The translations under genes were made by a program, and so were the position numbers. Of a stretch of DNA of 26,149 nt, positions 15,648 through 23,068 are shown one piece after another. The DNA lies in the NCBI GenBank assembly GCA_030539135.1, contig JAUNSQ010000001.1:1-26149 (forward strand). The letters run 5' to 3'. Below the pieces are notes generated by a model. That model ran no database searches. It was not told the origin of the DNA and saw only the letters and a program-made list of their open reading frames with translations. This stretch comes from Synergistaceae bacterium. GTDB lineage: Bacteria > Synergistota > Synergistia > Synergistales > Synergistaceae. Every line of letters starts with the position of its first letter. The first letter of the stretch is position 1.

Positions 15648-15797
15648 TTATCCCTCCGTTTTATCTGTTTCGTCCGTCTTCTTTCCGGACAGCTTCTTGA
15701 ACTGCGCGGTTATCCACGGGAACATCACGGCGACCGCCGCGATAGGAGCTATGAGTATTCAAGGCGGGCATCCGCCTGGACGTCTTCTAAATTCCAT
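15648..15797 (-). CDS. Putative small membrane selenoprotein (in-frame TGA, CxxU motif)
   Basis: Read with TGA as selenocysteine (U), this is a 49-residue protein. The ATG at 15797 has AAGGAG (15811-15806) 8 nt upstream. The first 12 codons give MEFRRRPGGCPP, then TGA at 15761-15759 is codon 13. The frame stays open for 36 codons: a membrane helix (about 14-33, ILIAPIAAVAVMFPW...) and a Lys/Asp/Thr tail, ending in TAA 2 nt before HdeD and containing HdeD's ribosome site. C10-P-P-U13 is a CxxU redox motif at the membrane border. Third positions of the tail codons are G/C-rich like those of the neighbours. A SECIS-like hairpin lies at the expected place. TGA is a normal stop at the first MATE gene, so a general code change is unlikely. 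I know no named family for it. The alternative is a 12-codon peptide, or a Cys gene broken by mutation. I see no convincing promoter. Confidence 0.78.
15724..15743 (-). promoter_or_regulatory. Bacterial SECIS-like hairpin
   Basis: On the minus strand ATCGCGGC (15743-15736) pairs with GCCGTGAT (15731-15724) with one G-U wobble, leaving a GGUC apical loop (15735-15732). Fifteen nucleotides separate the TGA from the stem and 23 separate it from the loop. Known bacterial SECIS elements place a small loop starting with G roughly 16-37 nt after UGA, and the E. coli fdhF loop also contains GGUC. The element would recruit SelB with Sec-tRNA. Confidence 0.75.
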
Positions 15798-15963
15798 GAA
15801 CTTCACTCCTTCATTAAGTATACCGTATTTTTCGATAATGGGGCTAAGCTGTAATTCTGCGCGGCCCTTTTGCCGATCGGCGGCTTTGTATGCTCGGGCG
15901 CGGGATATTTGTTTTCTGTTCAGATAGTATATATTTTTGACCATGCGCAGTATTGCGTAACTT

Positions 15964-15994
15964 TTGCAATCTTTAGCGTAATTTGGCTTATAAT
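15964..15994 (+). promoter_or_regulatory. Possible promoter of the MATE gene pair
   Basis: A perfect TATAAT (15989-15994) lies 44 nt before the first MATE start. The best -35 candidate is TTGCAA (15964-15969) with a long 19-nt spacer. The stretch from 15798 to 15963 holds no gene and no other clear signal. Confidence 0.4.
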
Positions 15995-16038
15995 TAGCCG
16001 ACGTATATCAATCAAAAGAAAAGAGTCCGTGATTTTTT

Positions 16039-17397
16039 ATGAAAATGAGCAACACCGAAGCGCTCGAGAAAGAGCCCGTCGGCCCACTTCTTATAAGGTT
16101 ATCCGCTCCCGCGATGGCGGGAATGTTTTTGTTGTCCCTGTATAACGTAGTCGACGCCTTCTTCGTCGGAAGGGGCGTTGGGCCTCTCGGCATCGCCGCC
16201 GTCTTTATCCTGTACCCCGCGGTCCTCGTCATCATGGCGATAGGGCAGACCTTCGGCGTCGGCGGCGCGTCAGTCATCTCGCGTCTGCTCGGCGCGAAGC
16301 GCCACGCTCTCGCGGAACGCGCTCTCGGTACGACGCTGACGTCGGCCGCTGTGGCCGGCCTGCTGCTCACCGCCGCGCTGCTGCCTGCGACGCGCAGGAT
16401 GGTCTTCCTCTTCGGCGGCTCGCAGGATATCATCGAGAGCTCCGTGGCTTATGGCCGCGTGATATTCGCCGGGGCCATGCCCTACACGATGATGATGACC
16501 ATGAACAATCTGGTGCGCGGCGAGGGCAACACAAGGCTCTCAATGTGCAGCATGGCTATATCGGCAGGGACAAACATGGTGCTCGACCCGATATTCATAT
16601 TTGTATTCAGATGGGGAGTCACGGGCGCGGCGGTAGCCACCGTCATATCGCAGATGCTCGCGCTCGCGTGGCTGTTCTCATATTACATCGGAGGACGCAG
16701 CGCCGTAGCGCTTCGCGTCGGCAAGTTGAAGCCGTCGCTCCCTCTGCTGTTCGAGGTGCTCCGCGTCGGGGTCTCCGCGTTCACGCGGCAGATAGGCATA
16801 GCATTCGCGATGGGCACGATGAACAAGATATTCTCCAGCACGGGCGGAGATATCGCCGTCGCGGCGTCCGGCATCGTTCAACGCATGAACTCGATAATAA
16901 TCATGCCGATGATAGGCATGGGGCATGGGCTGCTCCCAATAGTCGGCTACAACTACGGCGCGAGGAACGCCAAGCGTGTCGCGGACGTTATGAAGATATC
17001 CAACGTCTTCGCGACGATATTCTGCACGGCGTGCTCCGCGGTCATATTCATATTTCCAACGCAGCTCCTCGGCTTCTTTTCATCCGACCCTGCGCTCCTC
17101 AGCGTGGGCGTCCCTGGCGCGAGGCTGCTCGCGCTGGGGCTGCCCGCTGGCGGCGGACAGATAATGCTCTCGACATACTACCAGGGCACGGGGAAGGGCG
17201 GCATATCCTTCTTCCTCTCGATGCTGCGCCCGATACTCCTGCACCCAGCGATGGCCGTCTCCTTCGCGCTGATGTTTGGACTGAACGGCGCGTGGGCATC
17301 GTTCCCGATTTCCGAGGTCGTCACGGCGGCCATAACATGGCTCATCTATATCAAGTGGCGCGGGCTGCCTCAGAAGGAGCCGACGGCCGCCAAATGA
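16039..17397 (+). CDS. MATE-family efflux transporter (first of pair)
   Basis: A 452-residue polytopic membrane protein with about 12 helices in two homologous halves. It opens with KEPVGPLLIRLSAPAMAGMFLLSLYNVVDAFFVGRGVGPLGIAAV, the typical MATE N-terminus, and has the half-repeat phrases MNNLVRGEGNTRLSM, LDPIFIFVFRWGVTGAAVATVISQ and GLLPIVGYNYGARNAKRV. Family members export cationic drugs or metabolites in exchange for sodium ions or protons. The start at 16039 has only a weak A/G-rich ribosome site; ATG 16045 is an alternative. The gene ends in TGA that overlaps the start of the second MATE gene. Confidence 0.93.
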   Translation: MKMSNTEALEKEPVGPLLIRLSAPAMAGMFLLSLYNVVDAFFVGRGVGPLGIAAVFILYPAVLVIMAIGQTFGVGGASVISRLLGAKRHALAERALGTTLTSAAVAGLLLTAALLPATRRMVFLFGGSQDIIESSVAYGRVIFAGAMPYTMMMTMNNLVRGEGNTRLSMCSMAISAGTNMVLDPIFIFVFRWGVTGAAVATVISQMLALAWLFSYYIGGRSAVALRVGKLKPSLPLLFEVLRVGVSAFTRQIGIAFAMGTMNKIFSSTGGDIAVAASGIVQRMNSIIIMPMIGMGHGLLPIVGYNYGARNAKRVADVMKISNVFATIFCTACSAVIFIFPTQLLGFFSSDPALLSVGVPGARLLALGLPAGGGQIMLSTYYQGTGKGGISFFLSMLRPILLHPAMAVSFALMFGLNGAWASFPISEVVTAAITWLIYIKWRGLPQKEPTAAK

Positions 17398-18782
17398 AAG
17401 CTCTGAAATTTTTGCGGCGTATGACCTGGCTGCAGGGCAAGGCAGACCTCGGCGAAGGCCCCGTGCTCGCCGCGCTTGTAAAGCTCTCCATCCCGTCGAT
17501 AGCGATGGTGTTGTTCCATACGCTGTTCCACCTCGTAGACACCGTGTTCATATCATGGCTCGGCGAGACCCACATGGTCGCGATATCCTACACGTACCCC
17601 GTGCAGATTGGGGTCTTCGCTATACTAGAGGGTGTCGGCAACGGGATGACGGCGATCGTCGGCAGGCGGCTCGGAGAGGATCGTCTCGCGGACGCGCAGA
17701 GGACGACGAAGGCCGCCATGGGGCTCGCGTATCTTCTCTGCCTGCTGTGGATACCATTCATCTTTCCCGGCGTCTCAAACTATTTCTTCCGCGCGCTCGG
17801 CGCGTCGGACCCGGAGACGCTCAAACTTACGTGGCTCTACAACCTGTGGATACCGATAACCTACGTGCTGATAAGTTTCTCCTACGTCACGAACTCCGTG
17901 TTCCGCTGTCAGGGCAACACAATGGTGCCGCTGAACTATTTCATCATAGCGAACAGCGTCAACCTCGTGCTCGACCCTCTGTTCATATTCGTCTTCGGGT
18001 GGGACATAACCGGAGCGGCCGCCGCGACGTTCATCGGGCGCGCCATAGGCACGTTCTACCTCGTCAAGAAACTCAAAGAGGAGAGCAAGATATCCGTCCC
18101 GCTCCTTCCGTACATCTCGTCAAAGATGCTGCCAATATGGGGCAGGATATCGATGATAGGCCTCCCCGTAACGCTGATGAGCGGGAGCGTAGCGCTAGGG
18201 CTCGGTACGGTGAACAGGATCCTCACGATGGCGTATGGGCCGCGCGCGGTCGCGGCGTGGATGGTCGACCTCCGCGTGGAAGACCTCTCGTTCAACACTC
18301 TCGTTGGGATAAACAACGCGCTCGTGCCGTTCCTCGCCTTCAATTACGGCAGACGCGACATAGCCCGCATGAAGAAGGGGCTCAACTCCGGCTTCATCAT
18401 AGGCGCGGTCGTAACGGGCGTCATCGGACTCGCCCTCGCCGTATGCCCGCATCCTCTTATCGCCGTCTTCAAACCGACGGGCGAAGTCGCCTCTATCGCG
18501 GCGCGCGCGCTTCGCATATCTATCGCCGCGTACCCGATGGTCATCTACTACACGATATGCAATTCCCTCTTCCTCGCGACAGGCTATTCCGTGTTCGGAT
18601 TTGTCGTCCAGATACTTCGCGCCGTCGTCCTCCGCATATCCGCGGCTCATATCCTGTCAAAGTTCGTCTCTCTGGAATATATATGGCTCTTCCAGCCAAT
18701 ATCCTTCGTCGGCGCGACGATACTTACGATCTTCCTCTCCTCGTTCCTCATGAAAAAAATCGCCCGTGAAATAGGAAAATAA
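17394..18782 (+). CDS. MATE-family efflux transporter (second of pair)
   Basis: A 462-residue MATE transporter of about 12 helices. The ATG at 17394 overlaps the previous stop (ATGA), so translation is coupled; AAGGAG lies 14 nt upstream, and ATG at 17421 is an alternative start. Typical phrases are LVKLSIPSIAMVLFHTLFHLVDTVFISWLG, SYVTNSVFRCQGNTMVPLNYF, LDPLFIFVFGWDITGAAAATFIGRAIG and NNALVPFLAFNYGRRD. It is clearly paralogous to its neighbour but distinct in sequence, so this is an old duplication or a recruited pair. Substrate is unknown. Confidence 0.93.
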   Translation: MKALKFLRRMTWLQGKADLGEGPVLAALVKLSIPSIAMVLFHTLFHLVDTVFISWLGETHMVAISYTYPVQIGVFAILEGVGNGMTAIVGRRLGEDRLADAQRTTKAAMGLAYLLCLLWIPFIFPGVSNYFFRALGASDPETLKLTWLYNLWIPITYVLISFSYVTNSVFRCQGNTMVPLNYFIIANSVNLVLDPLFIFVFGWDITGAAAATFIGRAIGTFYLVKKLKEESKISVPLLPYISSKMLPIWGRISMIGLPVTLMSGSVALGLGTVNRILTMAYGPRAVAAWMVDLRVEDLSFNTLVGINNALVPFLAFNYGRRDIARMKKGLNSGFIIGAVVTGVIGLALAVCPHPLIAVFKPTGEVASIAARALRISIAAYPMVIYYTICNSLFLATGYSVFGFVVQILRAVVLRISAAHILSKFVSLEYIWLFQPISFVGATILTIFLSSFLMKKIAREIGK

Positions 18783-18808
18783 AACGCCCGATATTTTTCA
18801 AATTATTC

Positions 18809-18837
18809 TTGACGAAAACAATTATATGGATTTTAAT
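18809..18837 (+). promoter_or_regulatory. Promoter of the 92-aa orphan gene
   Basis: TTGACG (18809-18814), exactly 17 nt, then TTTAAT (18832-18837); five of six matches in each box. It lies about 50 nt before the TTG start of the small gene and makes that gene an independent unit. Confidence 0.6.
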
Positions 18838-18888
18838 CTCTCTGGGCGCTGCTGTCGATTTCAAAATACGCTAAAGGGGCGGATATAA

Positions 18889-19167
18889 TTGAAAACGGAC
18901 TCCGACAGATACTTGGAACTCTCTCACGCGGACGGGAACATCATCATCGATTTTACCGAGCTGAGTTTTATTCGCTGTTCTATCAGGAAAGACAGCAGGC
19001 TGGACGAAGGGCAGAGTCCCTACGCCGTCCTGATGAACTTCAAAGGCAACGAACACAGCCAAGAATTCGGTTTCAATACAGCGACCGAGATGATGCGCTT
19101 CTACAATAAGATCATCCAAACCCTCGCCGACAGCCAGCGGAACGCAAAGCTGAAGATAAACATCTAA
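18889..19167 (+). CDS. Small protein of unknown function
   Basis: A 92-residue soluble, charged protein I do not recognise. It begins at a TTG (18889) preceded by AGGGGCGG. The sequence has a beta-like first part (YLELSHADGNIIIDFTELSFIRCSIR, YAVLMNFKGNEHSQEFGFNTA) and an amphipathic C-terminal helix (TEMMRFYNKIIQTLADSQRNAKLKI). This layout of strands plus one helix could be a small PH-like or single-domain fold, but no family is claimed. A promoter upstream and a terminator downstream frame it as a single-gene unit, which supports a real gene. Confidence 0.65.
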   Translation: MKTDSDRYLELSHADGNIIIDFTELSFIRCSIRKDSRLDEGQSPYAVLMNFKGNEHSQEFGFNTATEMMRFYNKIIQTLADSQRNAKLKINI

Positions 19168-19213
19168 CACAATTTACATCCCACAGATTTCCCGTTACAT
19201 ATAAATCCTAAAA

Positions 19214-19246
19214 GAGCTCTGCCCTATAAACGGGCAGAGCTTAATT
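19214..19246 (+). terminator. Intrinsic terminator after the 92-aa gene
   Basis: A 10-bp stem, AGCTCTGCCC (19215-19224) with GGGCAGAGCT (19232-19241), and a 7-nt loop, followed by TTAATTTAA. The U-tract is interrupted, but the stem is strong and correctly placed 47 nt after the stop. Confidence 0.7.
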
Positions 19247-19290
19247 TAACACGTTCTTAAAACATTTGTAAAAAATATTATCGAACTCTA

Positions 19291-19318
19291 TTGACATGAA
19301 ATATTTAATCAATATAAT
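19291..19318 (+). promoter_or_regulatory. Consensus promoter of the GntR-TRAP operon
   Basis: TTGACA (19291-19296), 16 nt, TATAAT (19313-19318): both boxes are perfect. The predicted start of transcription falls inside the inverted repeat that follows at once, so a bound repressor would block this promoter. Confidence 0.8.
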
Positions 19319-19320
19319 AA

Positions 19321-19340
19321 CTGACATGTTAGAATGTCAG
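19321..19340 (+). promoter_or_regulatory. Probable GntR operator
   Basis: A perfect inverted repeat CTGACAT-(6 nt)-ATGTCAG placed directly after the -10 box. The half-site TGACAT also occurs once in the -35 region (19292-19297). Position and symmetry suit a dimeric repressor, and the GntR-family gene starts 31 nt further on, so autoregulation is the natural reading. Confidence 0.7.
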
Positions 19341-19371
19341 TTCTGAAAATTTATAACTCGGAGTGATAAGA

Positions 19372-20052
19372 ATGACGAAGACGGAAGACATGCTAATATC
19401 AAAAGTCAATACGATCTCAGATGCGCTCTATTTATCTTTGAAAGAGAGCATCATTAACCTTGAACTGCCTCCGGGCGAAAAATTATCTGAGGCCCAAATC
19501 GCAAAACTCTACGGCGTAAGCAAAGCTCCTGTGCGATCAGTGCTTCAAAGGCTGCATCAAGAAGGGTACGTACAGATAAAGCCTCAATCCGGCACGGTGA
19601 TCGCTCCTCTCATCTCATACGAAAAAGCGCGTGATATCTGTCAGATACGACTGCTGCTTGAACCTTATGCCGCCAGCATCGCCGCGCGCGTAATTACGGA
19701 AGAACAGAAGGCTCCTCTTTATGAATTTTCCAAGCAATGCAAAAACCTCAAAACCTGTACAAAAGATAGGATCGTCGAGCTGCATAAAATTGGCGATGAA
19801 AAGATGCACACTCTGATTTGGAAACTGTCCGGCAATCAGGAGATCGTATCTATTCTGACCGGCTATCACGATGAAATGAAACGCATGCAGATAACCACAG
19901 CCAAATACGCCGCAAGAATTCCCGCGTCGCTCAAAGAAATGATTGAAGTCAACGACGCGCTTTTAGCAAACGATTCCGAACGGTGCAAGGAGAAAATGCA
20001 CGTACATATCGCAAATCTTCTCAAAGCGTTGGAAACAATAATGGAAAAATAA
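19372..20052 (+). CDS. GntR-family (FadR/FCD type) transcriptional regulator
   Basis: A 226-residue regulator. The ATG at 19372 has GGAG (19360-19363) with 8 nt spacing; an upstream GTG at 19363 overlaps that site and is rejected. Residues 10-75 form the winged helix-turn-helix (LKESIINLELPPGEKLSEAQIAKLYGVSKAPVRSVLQRLHQEGYV, then QSGTVIAP). Residues 80-222 form the all-helical FCD ligand domain, with the metal-site pattern around DEKMH and HVHI near the C-terminus. FCD regulators sense small acids. It is first in the operon with the TRAP transporter and C-S lyase and probably represses it from the adjacent inverted repeat until the transported compound binds. Base composition is AT-rich compared with genes to the left. 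Confidence 0.92.
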   Translation: MTKTEDMLISKVNTISDALYLSLKESIINLELPPGEKLSEAQIAKLYGVSKAPVRSVLQRLHQEGYVQIKPQSGTVIAPLISYEKARDICQIRLLLEPYAASIAARVITEEQKAPLYEFSKQCKNLKTCTKDRIVELHKIGDEKMHTLIWKLSGNQEIVSILTGYHDEMKRMQITTAKYAARIPASLKEMIEVNDALLANDSERCKEKMHVHIANLLKALETIMEK

Positions 20053-20119
20053 TCCGTCGTTCATCGATGGTTATTTATGTTAGAAATAGCAGCAAATAAT
20101 TTGAAAGGAAGGGTTCAAA

Positions 20120-21022
20120 ATGAATAAGAAAGTAATCTGTTTGGCAGTTGCGTTAGTTTTATGCGTCTCTTCGTTCGCCTTTGCCGCAACATTCCTAAAT
20201 ATGGGAACGGCAGGCGTGTCTGGCGTCTATTATCCGGTTGGAGCGGCTATGTGCAAGATATGGAACGACAATATCTCCGGGATGAAAGCAAACGTACAGG
20301 CTACTGGAGGTACCGTACAGAACTTGCAGTTGATGGGCAGAGGAGACACTGAAGTCATCTTCACAGACGGCTCTGTTTTCGACGCCTATAACGGCAAAGG
20401 AAAATACTATGCCGAACCCGTTAATTTTATGGTCGCTAAGGGCAGCAAAATCAAAGACATAGCCGGACTAAAGGGCAAGAAAGTCGCAGTCGGCGCGGTT
20501 GGCAGCGGTTCGGAAACAATTGCATTTGAAATTCTGAGAGCGGCGGGGCTTGACCCAAAGAAGGATATCGACACACACAACCTGACACATTCCGAGGCTT
20601 CCAGAGCGTTCGGAGACAAACAGATCGACGCGGCGATAATCGCGGGACCTGTCGGCATGGCGGGTATTGTTGAGGCAACAACTATGGGATTGATCGATTT
20701 GGTCAACATTCCAGACGATATAGTGAAAAAGATTCACGCGCAGTATCCGTACTATACGCCGTTCGTCATTAAGGCCAATTCATATAAAGGACAGACCAAA
20801 CCCGTCAAAGTATTCGCGAGCTGGAATATCATTACAGTGCATGAGAAACTTGACACAGAGCTCGTATATAAGATGACGAAATCCCTCTACGAACACAAAC
20901 AAGATTTGGTCAATGTATCGCCGAGGCTGAACGAAATGGATAAGGCGAACGTAAAATACATCACTATCCCCCTGCATCCAGGCGCACAGAAATACTATAA
21001 AGAAATAAAAGTCATTAGGTAA
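20120..21022 (+). CDS. TAXI-family TRAP transporter solute-binding protein
   Basis: A 300-residue periplasmic protein. AAGGAAGGG precedes the ATG at 20120; a signal peptide (1-22) ends AFAFAA. The mature N-terminus FLNMGTAGVSGVYYPVGAAMCKIWN is the hallmark of TAXI binding proteins, followed by VQATGGTVQNLQLMGRGDTEVIFTDG and LKGKKVAVGAVGSGSETIAFEIL. It captures the substrate for the fused permease encoded downstream. Known TAXI substrates include glutamate and other small acids; this one is not determined by sequence. The lyase in the same operon suggests an amino acid, possibly sulfur-containing. Confidence 0.93.
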   Translation: MNKKVICLAVALVLCVSSFAFAATFLNMGTAGVSGVYYPVGAAMCKIWNDNISGMKANVQATGGTVQNLQLMGRGDTEVIFTDGSVFDAYNGKGKYYAEPVNFMVAKGSKIKDIAGLKGKKVAVGAVGSGSETIAFEILRAAGLDPKKDIDTHNLTHSEASRAFGDKQIDAAIIAGPVGMAGIVEATTMGLIDLVNIPDDIVKKIHAQYPYYTPFVIKANSYKGQTKPVKVFASWNIITVHEKLDTELVYKMTKSLYEHKQDLVNVSPRLNEMDKANVKYITIPLHPGAQKYYKEIKVIR

Positions 21023-21042
21023 ATATATATTTAATATCTCGC

Positions 21043-21077
21043 GGCGGCATACAAAAGCGTGTTGTTTGTATGCCGCC
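21043..21077 (+). other. Intercistronic hairpin between binding protein and permease genes
   Basis: A perfect 13-bp stem (21043-21055 with 21065-21077) and a 9-nt loop, with no U-tract. Such hairpins between a binding protein and its permease commonly stabilise the upstream message or cause partial termination, so that more binding protein than permease is made. It lies just before the permease ribosome site. Confidence 0.65.
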
Positions 21078-21098
21078 TGATATTTGGAGGATGTAAAA

Positions 21099-23054
21099 GT
21101 GAGTGATTCGATTATAGACGGCGGCCATGACGCTGAAGTCAAAAAAATAGTTGAAAAATATGATACAGAGAGCAGGTTTCGTATTTTAACTGGAACTGAA
21201 GGGCGTCTCGTCTCATTGTGGCTGATTGCAATGGCGCTTTTTCATCTATACACCGCTGGAATTGCGATATTGCCAGCTATAGTCCAAAACTCTATCCATT
21301 TGACTTTCGTTATTGTAGCGGCCTTTTTGCTATATCCCGCTACAAAACGTTCAAGCAAGACAAAGGTTCCATGGTACGATTTTATTTTTGCTCTTTGCGG
21401 TGGGATCTGTATTGGATATATTGCTTTTGCCTTTAGGAGCATTGCCGAAAGAGGCGGAGCTATTTACGGCTATGAAATATGGCTTGGAGTTATCGCGATA
21501 TTGCTGATATTGGAAGCTGGACGGAGGGTTCTTGGTCCCGTGCTTCCAACATTGGGAATCATATTTCTTTCATTCTGTTTTTTTGGACAGCACCTCTCTG
21601 GGATTTTCCAAATCAGGGCATATAGCCTTGCTCGAGTAGTCGAGCACATGTATCTCACTTCGGAAGGGATTTTTGGCGCGGCTTTAGGGGCGTCGAGCAC
21701 ATTTGTCATCGCCTTTATAATCTTCGGCGCGTTTTTGAACAAAAGCGGCGGAGCGCGCTTTTTCAATGAATTATCATTAGCCTTGGCCGGTTCTTCGCCG
21801 GGAGGCCCTGCAAAAGTAGCGGTCGTCGCGTCGGGATTACTTGGGACAATAAACGGGTCGTCTGTCGGCAATGTTGCAACTACAGGGACATTTACCATCC
21901 CACTGATGAAAAAGGTAGGATATGAGCCCGAGTATGCCGGAGCCGTTGAAGCTGCGGCCTCAACAGGCGGACAGCTTATGCCGCCTATCATGGGAGCGGG
22001 GGCCTTTATCATGAGCGAATTCATAGGCATGCCATACGTAGACATTGCGTTAGCCGCGCTCTGCCCAGCCATGGCCTATTATATTTCCATCTTTGTCGCG
22101 GTACATCTTCACGCCCGCAAAGTGGGCATGAGGGGTATGGACAAAAAGAATCTGCCTTCCGCGAGAGCTGTCATGATGAAGGATGGGCACCTCCTCATCC
22201 CAATTCTGGTCGTGATAATTTCACTGTTGCTAAAATTTTCGCCGATAAAATCGGCTTTCTGCGGTATCGTGGCAATAATCGTCGTCAGCGCTGTAAGAAC
22301 GCACACAAGGATGAGTTTCAAAGATATATGCGAGGCGCTGAGAGACGGCGCGCAGGGCGGAATCGGCGTGGCAATGGCCTGCGCGGTCGTTGGGTTTTTG
22401 ATAGGGACATCTTCTTTGACTTCTCTTGGATTGATAATATCCAATAATATCATAGACATATCGAAAGGCAGCCTCTTCTTTACCCTTATATTGGCAATGA
22501 TCTCATGCTTGCTTCTTGGAATGGGGCTCCCTACGACGGCGAACTATATCGTATGCAGCACGATCATCGCCCCAGCGCTTACAAAGATGGGCGTAGCGCA
22601 TATATCGGCGCACATGTTCGTATACTACTTTGGTATAATGGCGGACTTGACGCCTCCGGTGTGTTTGGCGGCGTTTACAGGCGCTGGCATAGCGGGAGCC
22701 AATCCAACCAAGACGGGGTTTACTGCCGTGAGAATAGTGCTGGTAGCTTTCCTTCTCCCATATGCGTTTATCTATTTCCCTGAGATATTGAGTATCGGAA
22801 CGCCGTTTATGGACTCGGCATTGATAACGATATTGTTTATTATCGGGGCATGTTCGATAGAAGCTGGGCTTGAGAGATGGTGCTTTATTAAACTCAATCT
22901 GCCGCTCTCGCTCCTTATGGTCGCTTTCGGCATAGGCATATATCTGCCGTTTCAGCTGATACATCGCGGCTCGGTAGCTGCCGTTATATTGATGCTCTTG
23001 TTCTGTTATATGAAAAAGAGGCGCGGTCTTACAGGAAATAACGAAACGATTTAA
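21099..23054 (+). CDS. TRAP transporter fused permease (4TM/12TM, TAXI type)
   Basis: A 651-residue inner-membrane protein that fuses the small DctQ-like and the large DctM-like TRAP subunits. The GTG at 21099 is preferred because GGAGG (21086-21090) lies 8 nt before it; a TTG at 21084 would sit on that site. After a charged 40-residue N-terminus, about four helices form the Q part and about 12 or more the M part. Typical motifs are ASSTFVIAFIIFGAFLNKSGG, VASGLLGTINGSSVGNVATTG, STGGQLMPPIMGAGAFIM and MGLPTTANYI (about 474-483). It drives sodium- or proton-coupled uptake with the TAXI protein. The lyase gene follows 14 nt after its stop. Confidence 0.94.
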   Translation: MSDSIIDGGHDAEVKKIVEKYDTESRFRILTGTEGRLVSLWLIAMALFHLYTAGIAILPAIVQNSIHLTFVIVAAFLLYPATKRSSKTKVPWYDFIFALCGGICIGYIAFAFRSIAERGGAIYGYEIWLGVIAILLILEAGRRVLGPVLPTLGIIFLSFCFFGQHLSGIFQIRAYSLARVVEHMYLTSEGIFGAALGASSTFVIAFIIFGAFLNKSGGARFFNELSLALAGSSPGGPAKVAVVASGLLGTINGSSVGNVATTGTFTIPLMKKVGYEPEYAGAVEAAASTGGQLMPPIMGAGAFIMSEFIGMPYVDIALAALCPAMAYYISIFVAVHLHARKVGMRGMDKKNLPSARAVMMKDGHLLIPILVVIISLLLKFSPIKSAFCGIVAIIVVSAVRTHTRMSFKDICEALRDGAQGGIGVAMACAVVGFLIGTSSLTSLGLIISNNIIDISKGSLFFTLILAMISCLLLGMGLPTTANYIVCSTIIAPALTKMGVAHISAHMFVYYFGIMADLTPPVCLAAFTGAGIAGANPTKTGFTAVRIVLVAFLLPYAFIYFPEILSIGTPFMDSALITILFIIGACSIEAGLERWCFIKLNLPLSLLMVAFGIGIYLPFQLIHRGSVAAVILMLLFCYMKKRRGLTGNNETI

Positions 23055-23068
23055 TGAGGTGACTTAGA

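Noticed and set aside
15648..15758. The stretch downstream of the TGA as a pseudogene remnant
   Set aside because: Start, ribosome site, codon bias, hairpin position and exact junction to HdeD are all intact, which a decayed gene would not keep.
15817..15822. TATACT as -10 of the selenoprotein gene
   Set aside because: Transcription would start on top of the ribosome site, and no -35 is present; the true promoter must be further upstream.
16545..17393. Extension of the second MATE frame to 745 residues
   Set aside because: The first 283 codons overlap the first MATE gene and translate to an Arg/His-rich non-protein sequence; the real start is at 17394.
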